From positions 1-5,247 of the forward strand of contig CAZMRF010000103.1 of the NCBI GenBank assembly GCA_964568735.1: a DNA stretch of 5,247 bases, read 5' to 3'. The translations under genes were made by a program, and so were the position numbers. Below, piece by piece: positions 1 through 5,247 of this stretch (position 1 is the first letter of the stretch; every line of letters begins with the position of its first letter). Below the pieces are notes generated by a model. That model made no database searches, had not been told where the DNA came from, and saw nothing but the letters and a program-made list of their open reading frames with translations. Source of the stretch: CAZMRF01 sp964568735. Its GTDB lineage: Bacteria > Acidobacteriota > Polarisedimenticolia > JACPZX01.

Positions 1-38
1 CGGCCGCGGGCAAGCACCTGAAGATCGTCGAGTCGTAA
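1..38 (+). CDS. 3' end of an upstream gene (possibly major tail protein), partial
   Basis: The first bases read as the C-terminal codons of a plus-strand gene ending A-A-G-K-H-L-K-I-V-E-S and a TAA at 36-38. The start lies outside the window. The frame is inferred because it ends exactly at the stop that overlaps the ribosome binding site of the next gene, as expected inside an operon. In long-tailed phages the gene just before the chaperone is usually the major tail tube protein. That identification rests on position only; eleven residues are too few to recognise a family. Confidence 0.5.
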   Translation, partial: AAGKHLKIVES

Positions 39-43
39 GGAGG
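37..43 (+). promoter_or_regulatory. Ribosome binding site AAGGAGG that fixes a GTG start
   Basis: A perfect Shine-Dalgarno core, AAGGAGG, overlaps the TAA of the upstream gene and ends 4 bases before GTG at 48. It supports GTG-48 as the start of the 202-residue protein over the later in-frame GTG at 96 (itself preceded by AGGGGAG) or ATG at 132. Confidence 0.7.
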
Positions 44-47
44 GCGC

Positions 48-656
48 GTGCGCCACTTCTGCCGCGGGGGGCTTCCGGTCCGCTCAGGGGAGCGGGTGTA
101 CCTGTGCCGGAAGCCCACCCTCGAGACGGTTATGCTTCTCCTCGATCTGTTCGGGGCGGAGCTCGCCCGGCTCTACCTCATGTCCAGGGAGGAGAGCATC
201 GACCCGGGCCTGGCCCTCGAGCGCTTCTTCGAGGCCTTCGCCGCTCGCGGAGACGAGGCCGCCACGGTGCTTTCGACCTGCTGTGAGGGGTCAGGGCCGC
301 CGGCCGTCTTCATCCAGCAGGCTGGGGCCAACCGTGGCCTGATCCTGGAGTGCGCCCGGGCGTGCCTGTCTCAGCTCGACGTCGCGGCCGTCCTCGAGGA
401 GCTGCCGCTCCAGCGGATGTTCGAGCTGGCGAAGGACGAGTCGGAGAAGGAAGCGCCGCCCGCCCCCGGGCTGGAGCCCGACAGTCTCGCGCCCATGCTC
501 GCGCAGGCGTTCGAGGCGTCACCGGCGGAGATCGTCCGGTGGCCCTACGACGGGTATCTGACGGCGGTCAAGACGCTCGGGGCTGACGGGGAGGGGGACG
601 GCCTCACGCCGGCGTCAGCGCTCGCCCGGATGCCCGGGCTCGACGTGGTGCACTGA
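48..656 (+). CDS. Putative tail assembly chaperone-position protein, 202 residues
   Basis: This 202-residue soluble protein starts at GTG-48 behind a strong AAGGAGG and stops at TGA 654-656. It sits directly before the tape measure gene on the same strand, where siphoviruses encode the chaperone that coats the tape measure during tail assembly (the lambda G/GT position). Residues about 14-50 (VYLCRKPTLETVMLLLDLFG) resemble the 'basic-Pro-Thr then helix' opening of such proteins. The body to about residue 130 is mostly helical and Cys-rich (Cys78 and Cys79 adjacent, others near residues 102 and 106). An acidic, Pro-rich linker (about 131-146) leads to a small C-terminal domain (about 147-202) containing SPAEIVRWPYDGYLTAVKTL. 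That layout could be a G-like and a T-like part in one frame, with no frameshift needed. No transmembrane segment or signal peptide is evident. The family assignment is from position and general features; I recognise no diagnostic motif. Confidence 0.72.
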   Translation: MRHFCRGGLPVRSGERVYLCRKPTLETVMLLLDLFGAELARLYLMSREESIDPGLALERFFEAFAARGDEAATVLSTCCEGSGPPAVFIQQAGANRGLILECARACLSQLDVAAVLEELPLQRMFELAKDESEKEAPPAPGLEPDSLAPMLAQAFEASPAEIVRWPYDGYLTAVKTLGADGEGDGLTPASALARMPGLDVVH

Positions 657-664
657 TGCGGGGG

Positions 665-1087
665 CTACTCGCTGTAGGACGAGCCCGACCATCTGGCGAG
701 AGTCTGCCCAGTGTAGGCATCACGAATCCTGATCTCCCGGCCGGCTCGAGTCCTGTCGTCACGGATGATCGCCAGGTCGCGGGCAACGCCGCGCTTCACT
801 TGGTAGAGCATGGCATTCCAGAAGTCCGGCTCGATCCAGATCTCCCCGCCCGCAAGATCGGCGCGCGTGATGACGGCGGCTTCGTTGCCCGCTCTATTCG
901 TCGCCACCGTGCGCCCCAGCAGGGACCAGGTCTCCTCCGCCGACTTCAGCTCCGCCGCCTCGCTGGCGATCCTCTCTGCGCGCCCCTCCACCAGGCGGGC
1001 GCGCTGTTCCGCGACCTCAGCCTCCGTCGCGCAGGCGACGAGCGACAGCGCCAGAAGCGCCGCGACGAGGGCAAGCCTCTGCTTCAT
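665..1087 (-). CDS. Lipoprotein in the tail operon, antisense orientation (moron-like)
   Basis: A 140-residue minus-strand protein, exported and probably lipid-anchored. Residues 1-19 are a classic lipoprotein signal: basic start (K2, R4), Leu/Ala/Val core and lipobox L16-V17-A18-C19, giving a 122-residue mature protein. After the Cys comes a charged, Ala/Glu-rich helix (20-53). A compact domain follows with W54, W84, W90 and a C-terminal stretch at about 119-131 (I-x-I-R-D-x-x-T-G-Q-T-L-A-R) that would form a beta hairpin. I recall similar endings in small uncharacterised bacterial proteins but cannot name a family. The coding strand is supported by AGGAGG 4 bases before ATG, a candidate promoter upstream, and codon use: by hand count only about 22 of 140 sense codons end in A or T, while first positions are less GC-rich, as in real high-GC genes. 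It is convergent with the chaperone gene and divergent from the tape measure. Candidate roles are lysogenic conversion or superinfection exclusion; an outer-membrane spanin is less likely because no lysis genes are nearby. Confidence 0.83.
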   Translation of the reverse strand: MKQRLALVAALLALSLVACATEAEVAEQRARLVEGRAERIASEAAELKSAEETWSLLGRTVATNRAGNEAAVITRADLAGGEIWIEPDFWNAMLYQVKRGVARDLAIIRDDRTRAGREIRIRDAYTGQTLARWSGSSYSE

Positions 1088-1091
1088 AGAG

Positions 1092-1097
1092 CCTCCT
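1092..1097 (-). promoter_or_regulatory. Ribosome binding site AGGAGG of the lipoprotein gene
   Basis: Read on the minus strand, AGGAGG is followed by CTCT and then the ATG of the lipoprotein gene at 1087. The perfect core at 4-base spacing is among the best reasons to accept the minus-strand gene. Confidence 0.72.
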
Positions 1098-1119
1098 GCT
1101 GTGTGGGGAAGGTGAGGGA

Positions 1120-1148
1120 AGCCTAATGGCGCTCGATCCCAAGGTCAA
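1120..1148 (-). promoter_or_regulatory. Candidate sigma70-type promoter for the lipoprotein gene
   Basis: On the minus strand TTGACC (1143-1148, 5 of 6 matches to TTGACA) is followed after exactly 17 bases by TAGGCT (1120-1125, 3 of 6 matches to TATAAT, with the key first T, second A and last T). Transcription would begin near 1113, giving a leader of about 25 bases that contains the AGGAGG at 1092-1097. The -35 element lies inside the first codons of the tape measure gene, and the -10 element abuts its ATG. The geometry is good and the -10 match is poor, so this remains a prediction; it also assumes the host uses a sigma70-like consensus. Confidence 0.4.
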
Positions 1149-3168
1149 GGCCATCATCGAGATCCTCCTCGCGGACAAGGGTACCCGCGCGGCGGTGATC
1201 GGCATGGCGAAGGCCAAGGGCGGCGCCGACGCCCTCACCGGCAGCCTCAAGAAGACCGAGGCGCAATCGAAGGGCGCGGACCTCAGCCTCGGGCGGCTCG
1301 GCAGCAGTCTCCAGCGCTGGTTCGGCGTGGCGGTCCTGGGGGCTTTCGCCAAGAGCAGCCTCGACGCCTTCGCCACCGTGGAGCGTGGGATCAACGCGCT
1401 CACGATCCAGATGGACGGCCTGGGCCTCAGCGCAGCCACGAACATGCCCAGGGTCCTGGCGGCCCTGAAGACGATCGAGGACTCTGGGGATGGCCTCCTC
1501 CGCGACACGATCCCGGCGTTCCAGGCCTTCCTCGGCCTGACGAAGAACGTGGATGCCGCCCTCTTTGCCACCAAGCTCGCCTCCGGCATTGCGGAGAGCG
1601 GCCTGATGGACCTGGGCGGAGCGAGCGAGGTCCTGGCCGGCCTCCTGTCTGGCAAGACGGTTCGCTCTCTCAAAATGCTGGGCGTCAACATCCAGGAGGC
1701 GGCAGACGGGTCGGTCAATGGCGCGGAGGCGCTGAAGATTCTTTCCGATCGGTTCCTTACCCTCGGCGATCGGCTGAACGACACGCGCGACCAGCTCGAC
1801 AAGATGGAGGCCTCGCTGGAGCGCGCGAAGCGTGCAGCCGGCGGATTCTTCGGCTTCCTCGCGAAGAGCGCAGCCTTCGTCGCCGACAAGCCGCAGGGGT
1901 TCATGCGGATGCTGCGCGCTGGCTTCGGTCTGGACAATCCGGAGGAGGCCAAGGAGGCCGGGGAGGAGGTAGGCAAGAATCTGGGCGAGGGCTTCCAGGA
2001 GGGCCGCGACGAGGCCCTGAGAATCGCGGCCCAGGCGGAGCGCGAGCGCCTCGCCAAGGAAGCCGACGAGCGCGCCAAGAAGATCCTGGAGATGGAGCGC
2101 AAAGCGGAGGACGCGCTCCTCGCGCAGCACATCGCCTTCGCGAAGGAAGGCTCCCAGGCGCGACTCCTCTTCGAGCTTGAAGCTCTCCATCGTATGCGCG
2201 ACCAGGCCCTCGAGGAAGCCAAGGATAGCGAGTCCGCTCAGTTCGCCATCCGCACCAAGTTCCGCCTCGCCGAGCAGCTCGCCGTCAGGGATCACCAGGA
2301 GAAGATCGCAGAGGAGCGGACCAAGGCCCTCGAGAAGGAGAGCGAGGAGCTGAAGAAGCTGGCCGAGGAGCGCCAGAAGTTCGCCGACGAAGCCGGCGAG
2401 GACGCCGCGGCCATTCGGGACCGGCAGCTCGACGCGGAGCGCGCGCTCCTCGAGGCGATGATCGATCTGGAGCGCGAGGGCTCACGCCGAAAGCTCGACC
2501 TTCAGATCCAGGCCCTCGAGGAAGAGCAGGCCCGCCGGCTCGAACAGGAAAAGCTCACGTCCGAAGCGGAGATGGCGATCCGCCAGACCTTCCTGGTTCA
2601 GCGCGAGAAGATGGAGCGCGACTTCGCCGAGGCCGAGAAGCAGCTCGCTTTCCAGGCGGCGATGGAGAAGTCCGAGTTCGCACAACAGGTGGCTTCAAGC
2701 TCCCTCGCCGCAGGGATGGCCATCTTCGGACAGAACAAGGCCCTCATGATCGCGCAGGCCATCGTTGACACTTGGGCGGCAGCCAACCGAGCAATCGCAA
2801 TCTACGGGCCCACGCCGCAGGGCTACGCCCTTGCTGCGCTCGCTGTCGTCACAGGGTTCGCCAACGTTGTCAAGATGCAGAGCGTCCAGCCCGGCAGCTC
2901 CGCGGGCGGCGTAAGCCGCGGCGGATTCGGAGGCGGCGCGGGCGGGCGAGCGCAGCAGGGCGCGGCGAGGGGCCGCTTCACCGGAGAGTTCGAGGGCCGC
3001 TCCGGCGGTGGGGGTGGCGGGGGCGGCTCTACCACGTCGATCGACAACCGCTCCTCCACGACGGTCAACATCAACGGGCCCGTCCTCGGCGGTCCCATCG
3101 GGGAGCGGAGGCTCGCGCGCATCGTGGAGAAGGCCCGCCGGCGGGATCGGTCGAGGTTCACCAGGTGA
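1126..3168 (+). CDS. Phage tape measure (tail length) protein, 680 residues
   Basis: This is the tail tape measure protein, which sets tail length, fills the tube and is ejected with the DNA. ATG-1126 follows GGTGAGG at 1111-1117 (8-base gap), or GGGAA at 1116-1120. Residues about 60-215 form the usual N-terminal TMP region: a hydrophobic helix (65-83), then a Leu/Gly/Ala-rich part with AFLGLTKNVDAALFATKLAS (about 132-151) and SGKTVRSLKMLGVNI (175-189), resembling the Ala/Gly helical pattern common in these proteins. Residues about 277-517 are a long, charged coiled coil with an internal repeat of period 110. Residues about 518-586 are a hydrophobic hairpin, NKALMIAQAIVDTW (537-550) then GPTPQGYALAALAVVTG (561-577), a hallmark of tape measures near the C-terminus. 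A Gly-rich linker (about 589-640, with eight consecutive Gly at 627-634) precedes a basic tail. By the general rule of about 1.5 angstrom per residue, the tail would be roughly 100 nm. It overlaps the hub gene by 4 bases. Confidence 0.93.
   Translation: MALDPKVKAIIEILLADKGTRAAVIGMAKAKGGADALTGSLKKTEAQSKGADLSLGRLGSSLQRWFGVAVLGAFAKSSLDAFATVERGINALTIQMDGLGLSAATNMPRVLAALKTIEDSGDGLLRDTIPAFQAFLGLTKNVDAALFATKLASGIAESGLMDLGGASEVLAGLLSGKTVRSLKMLGVNIQEAADGSVNGAEALKILSDRFLTLGDRLNDTRDQLDKMEASLERAKRAAGGFFGFLAKSAAFVADKPQGFMRMLRAGFGLDNPEEAKEAGEEVGKNLGEGFQEGRDEALRIAAQAERERLAKEADERAKKILEMERKAEDALLAQHIAFAKEGSQARLLFELEALHRMRDQALEEAKDSESAQFAIRTKFRLAEQLAVRDHQEKIAEERTKALEKESEELKKLAEERQKFADEAGEDAAAIRDRQLDAERALLEAMIDLEREGSRRKLDLQIQALEEEQARRLEQEKLTSEAEMAIRQTFLVQREKMERDFAEAEKQLAFQAAMEKSEFAQQVASSSLAAGMAIFGQNKALMIAQAIVDTWAAANRAIAIYGPTPQGYALAALAVVTGFANVVKMQSVQPGSSAGGVSRGGFGGGAGGRAQQGAARGRFTGEFEGRSGGGGGGGGSTTSIDNRSSTTVNINGPVLGGPIGERRLARIVEKARRRDRSRFTR
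2104..2292 (+). repeat. Protein-level repeat, copy 1 (tape measure residues 327-389)
   Basis: First copy of a diverged duplication in the coiled coil. It aligns without gaps to residues 437-499, with about 22 of 63 identities by hand count. Shared landmarks are AExALL at the start, EGS (341-343), AL (353-354), LE (362-363), K366, AIR (374-376), F379 and RD (388-389). The DNA has diverged, so the repeat is clear only as protein. Confidence 0.7.
2434..2622 (+). repeat. Protein-level repeat, copy 2 (tape measure residues 437-499)
   Basis: Second copy, exactly 110 residues (330 bases) after the first, keeping AExALL, EGS (451-453), AL, LE, K476, AIR (484-486), F489 and RD (498-499) at the same spacing. 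The constant spacing argues for duplication over chance similarity between Glu/Lys/Ala-rich helices. Confidence 0.7.
3153..3156 (+). promoter_or_regulatory. Short ribosome binding site GAGG before the hub GTG start
   Basis: GAGG ends 8 bases before GTG-3165, inside the last codons of the tape measure gene. It is a weak site, so translation of the hub gene probably also depends on coupling through the GTGA overlap. Confidence 0.45.
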
Positions 3169-5247
3169 CGACGCTCCTACACGGCCGCCAGGCCGTCCGG
3201 CCGCGCAACCGGATCCGATTCCATCACGACGTAAAGCGGGTCGAGGTCCCCTCTGCCGAGGTCCTCATCTACCTCGACGATGACCGGGGCGTCCGCTTCG
3301 ACGTCACCGATCGGGTTGACCTGGGCGGCCTCTCCGAGATCGAGGAGAGCGTCGAGGAGGACCTGACGGAGTTCGTCCACGGGGATCTCGAGCTGCCCAT
3401 CCGCGACGCTGACGGCGCGGTCGAGCGCTACCTCCTCCGAGATCCCCTGGGCGCCTCCATCACCGTGCGCGTCCTGCGGCAGCGCCGGTATAGGGGGCGC
3501 CTGGCCTGGAGTACGGTGTTCGGCGGGGTGCTGGATCAGCCCTGGAGCGTCGAGATCAACCCGAAGGATCAGACGGTCTCCATCCACGCCTTCAGCTACA
3601 GCAAGCTGCTCGAGAATGCCTCGGCCGAGACGGTCGGAAGGCAGATCACCGCCCGCACGGGCACGGTGAGCGCTGGAAGTGCAGTCGTCACGCTCAACAG
3701 CGTGGCCGACATGAGACCTGGCGACATCCTGGTCCTCACCGATCCGATGGTCACCGAGGAACACGAGATCGACGTGATCGGGGGATCGGCGGTCACGACC
3801 GTCCAGACCTGGGACAACGCCTTCACCGCCGCCGTGGCCACGCTGAAGAAAGCCTTCCACCGCAACAAGTCGATCGAGTTCCTCGTGGGCGAGCTCTTCA
3901 AGGCAGCCGGCATCGACGCCTACTTCGTGGAGCTGAAGGATATCGAGCCCAATGGCTTTCCCTCGCCGGCGAACTACCTCATCGCCAACGACGTCGACAC
4001 GGCGAGCGCGGGGACGGAGGGTTACTCGCTGACCATCAAACTCGGGGATCTCATCCGGAGCACCTTCGCCGCGAGCATCTTCCGGTGGTACACGTCCCCG
4101 GATCCGCGCACGGGTTGGACGAGGAACACGGCCGACACCCCACTCCATCATGGCGACTGGACCCCCTACCTCGACTCGGAGCCCGCGACGATCCTCGACT
4201 TCTCCGGCGCGAGCAAGTCGGCTGACAGCCGCGACATCGGCTCCACGAAGGCCGCGAGCGCTGGCGCGAACGGCAAGGCGCGGCCGGCTTGGGACCACAC
4301 GGGAGGGAACATCTGGGAGTGGGACATCAACACCGGCAACTCGCGCCTCTTCCGGAACGGCGTCCAGGAGGGCGCCAACGTCGAGTCCGGCGTGGGGAGC
4401 TCCGCGATCTTCCTTGAGTACGAGGCCAACTTCAACCTCGTCTGGTACAGCCGCATCAAGAATGACGGCACCAAGAGCACGCAGCGCTACCAGGTTGACC
4501 TTACGACTTGGCTTGCGACCAGCACCTCGCGAGCGGGAAAGCTGAGGTCCCTCGCAAAGCTGCAGCTCATGGCGATGCACGAGTACTCCAGCAACACCAC
4601 GCCCACGAACACGATCAGCATCTGGCATTCATCGTTCGGCACCCTGGTCAAGGAGCTGACCGTTCCGTCGCCCGAGGTCCACATGTGGACGATGCGGACG
4701 GACGGCACGAAGGTCCTCGTCATCTACCAGACGGCGAACCAGTACCGGCTCCTGATCTGGAGCTACCCCTCGTGGGAGGTCATCGGGGATTACGCGCTCG
4801 GCGGGGACGCCTCGAAGGCCCCGTACCTGACGCGCCTGACGCTGCCGGACGGCAGCAGCCACTTCGTGGGGATCCCGGGCAGGGTGTCGGACATGTTCGT
4901 CGTCGCCCCCCACTACGCCGGCGTGGTGCCGCTGGCCGACTTCGAGGGGCAGAGCTGCGCGGCCGCGATGAAGGACCTGGCCACGCTCGCTCTGTGCCAG
5001 TTCCAGGTCACGCCCGAGAAGGTCGGCATGTTCCGGAACCGGGTGTTCCTGAGCGAGGCGGACGCCGGGACCATCCTCGAGATGGACCGCCCGCTCTCGC
5101 GCGCGCGCAAGCCCGTCTGGGAGGGCTACAGGACCCGGGCGACCGTCACGTACCGGGACGGCGCCGGCGTCGAGGGCGAGGTCGTCGGGGGAGAGACCGG
5201 AGATTCCGCCCGGACGATCGAGGTCGACTCCCAGCTCGTCAGCTCGC
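3165..5247 (+). CDS. Large tail hub / minor tail protein, 3' end beyond the window
   Basis: This frame is open from GTG-3165 to the window end: 694 codons with no stop. GTG overlaps the tape measure TGA (GTGA), and a GAGG lies 8 bases upstream. Residues about 1-160 look like the N-terminal domain of a siphovirus tail-tip hub: YLDDDRGVRFDVTDRV (36-51), then LELPIRDADGAVERYLL, a 'RYRGRLAW' strand and 'VSIHAFSYSKLLENA'. Residues about 166-231 (GTVSAGSAVVTL..., MRPGDILVLTDP...) are a small beta module of a kind common in tail and fibre proteins. Helix KSIEFLVGELFKAAG (about 235-249) is typical hub sequence. Residues about 300-590 are Trp/Tyr-rich beta strands with Gly-Asp or Gly-Asn turns. From about 596, AAAMKDLATLALCQFQV and a following MFRNRVFLSEAD resume a hub-like pattern, then Tyr/Val strands to the edge. 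The role is structural: closing the tail tip and linking the tube to receptor-binding parts. No separate Dit gene lies between it and the tape measure. Its exact equivalent (Dit, Tal or gpJ-like) cannot be settled here. Base composition matches the tape measure gene. Confidence 0.8.
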   Translation, partial: MTTLLHGRQAVRPRNRIRFHHDVKRVEVPSAEVLIYLDDDRGVRFDVTDRVDLGGLSEIEESVEEDLTEFVHGDLELPIRDADGAVERYLLRDPLGASITVRVLRQRRYRGRLAWSTVFGGVLDQPWSVEINPKDQTVSIHAFSYSKLLENASAETVGRQITARTGTVSAGSAVVTLNSVADMRPGDILVLTDPMVTEEHEIDVIGGSAVTTVQTWDNAFTAAVATLKKAFHRNKSIEFLVGELFKAAGIDAYFVELKDIEPNGFPSPANYLIANDVDTASAGTEGYSLTIKLGDLIRSTFAASIFRWYTSPDPRTGWTRNTADTPLHHGDWTPYLDSEPATILDFSGASKSADSRDIGSTKAASAGANGKARPAWDHTGGNIWEWDINTGNSRLFRNGVQEGANVESGVGSSAIFLEYEANFNLVWYSRIKNDGTKSTQRYQVDLTTWLATSTSRAGKLRSLAKLQLMAMHEYSSNTTPTNTISIWHSSFGTLVKELTVPSPEVHMWTMRTDGTKVLVIYQTANQYRLLIWSYPSWEVIGDYALGGDASKAPYLTRLTLPDGSSHFVGIPGRVSDMFVVAPHYAGVVPLADFEGQSCAAAMKDLATLALCQFQVTPEKVGMFRNRVFLSEADAGTILEMDRPLSRARKPVWEGYRTRATVTYRDGAGVEGEVVGGETGDSARTIEVDSQLVSS

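Noticed and set aside
96..98. Alternative GTG start (residue 17) for the chaperone-position gene
   Set aside because: AGGGGAG precedes it, but at only 3 bases. The AAGGAGG before GTG-48 is a better site and lies directly at the upstream stop, as expected in this operon.
624..639. Perfect 6-bp hairpin GCCCGG-ATGC-CCGGGC, considered as a terminator for the lipoprotein transcript
   Set aside because: It lies inside the chaperone coding region and has no T-run after it on either strand. A short GC palindrome is expected by chance in DNA this GC-rich.
656..1126. Plus-strand reading frame of 156 residues between the chaperone and tape measure genes
   Set aside because: It lies exactly opposite the codons of the minus-strand lipoprotein gene. 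It uses many A/T-ending rare codons (CGA, GTA, CTA, AGT, CCT), and its product is Arg/Leu/Pro-rich as antisense frames are. Its open length is explained by the rarity of TTA, CTA and TCA in the lipoprotein gene. The overlap junctions are kept as a separate finding.
1017..2295. Two long minus-strand open frames (401 and 390 residues)
   Set aside because: Both run antisense to the tape measure gene and have Arg/Ser/Ala- or Leu/Glu/Gly-rich composition typical of shadows of a GC-rich coiled-coil gene. No signal peptide or domain is visible.
3004..3027. Run of eight Gly codons in the tape measure protein, considered as a slippage or phase-variation repeat
   Set aside because: The codons are mixed (GGC, GGT, GGG), so there is no uniform nucleotide repeat. 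It fits a flexible Gly-rich linker near the tape measure C-terminus.
3177..4628. Minus-strand open frame of 483 residues
   Set aside because: It is antisense to the hub gene. Its product is a low-complexity Arg/Val/Asp/Gly mix without domains, whereas the plus strand gives recognisable tail-protein sequence with strong G/C third-position bias.

Overview
The window is part of the structural (tail) module of a long-tailed double-stranded DNA phage or prophage. It comes from a GC-rich genome whose genes strongly prefer G or C at third codon positions. The host cannot be named. A bacterial lipoprotein signal on one gene, with Ala rather than Asp after the lipidated Cys, fits a Gram-negative host with an outer membrane, but this is weak evidence.

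The plus-strand order is the usual siphovirus one. It starts with the last codons of an upstream gene (1-38; by position perhaps the major tail tube protein). Next is a 202-residue protein in the place of the tail assembly chaperone (48-656), then a 680-residue tape measure protein (1126-3168). Last is a very large tail hub or minor tail protein that starts on a 4-bp GTGA overlap with the tape measure gene and runs off the right edge (3165-5247). Spacing is tight and each gene can be given a ribosome binding site, so these look like one late operon. The tape measure protein would set tail length and pass down the tail lumen. The chaperone-position protein would coat it during assembly. The hub would cap the tail tip and connect to host recognition.

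The exception is a minus-strand gene at 665-1087, placed between the chaperone and the tape measure. It encodes a 140-residue lipoprotein with a textbook signal peptide and lipobox, its own AGGAGG site, and a candidate sigma70-type promoter (1120-1148) that overlaps the tape measure start. It is convergent with the chaperone gene, with stop codons 8 bp apart, and divergent from the tape measure. This is the layout of a 'moron': an independently expressed cargo gene in a phage late operon, possibly expressed from the prophage. A surface or periplasmic lipoprotein encoded beside the tape measure raises the hypothesis of superinfection exclusion, which the sequence alone cannot prove.

Two other points stand out. 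The tape measure coiled coil holds a gapless repeat with a period of 110 residues. The hub protein appears to be split by a roughly 300-residue, Trp/Tyr-rich beta segment that may be a propeller or a receptor-binding insertion. Genes fill nearly the whole window. No tRNA, rRNA, CRISPR array, insertion sequence or attachment site was seen.
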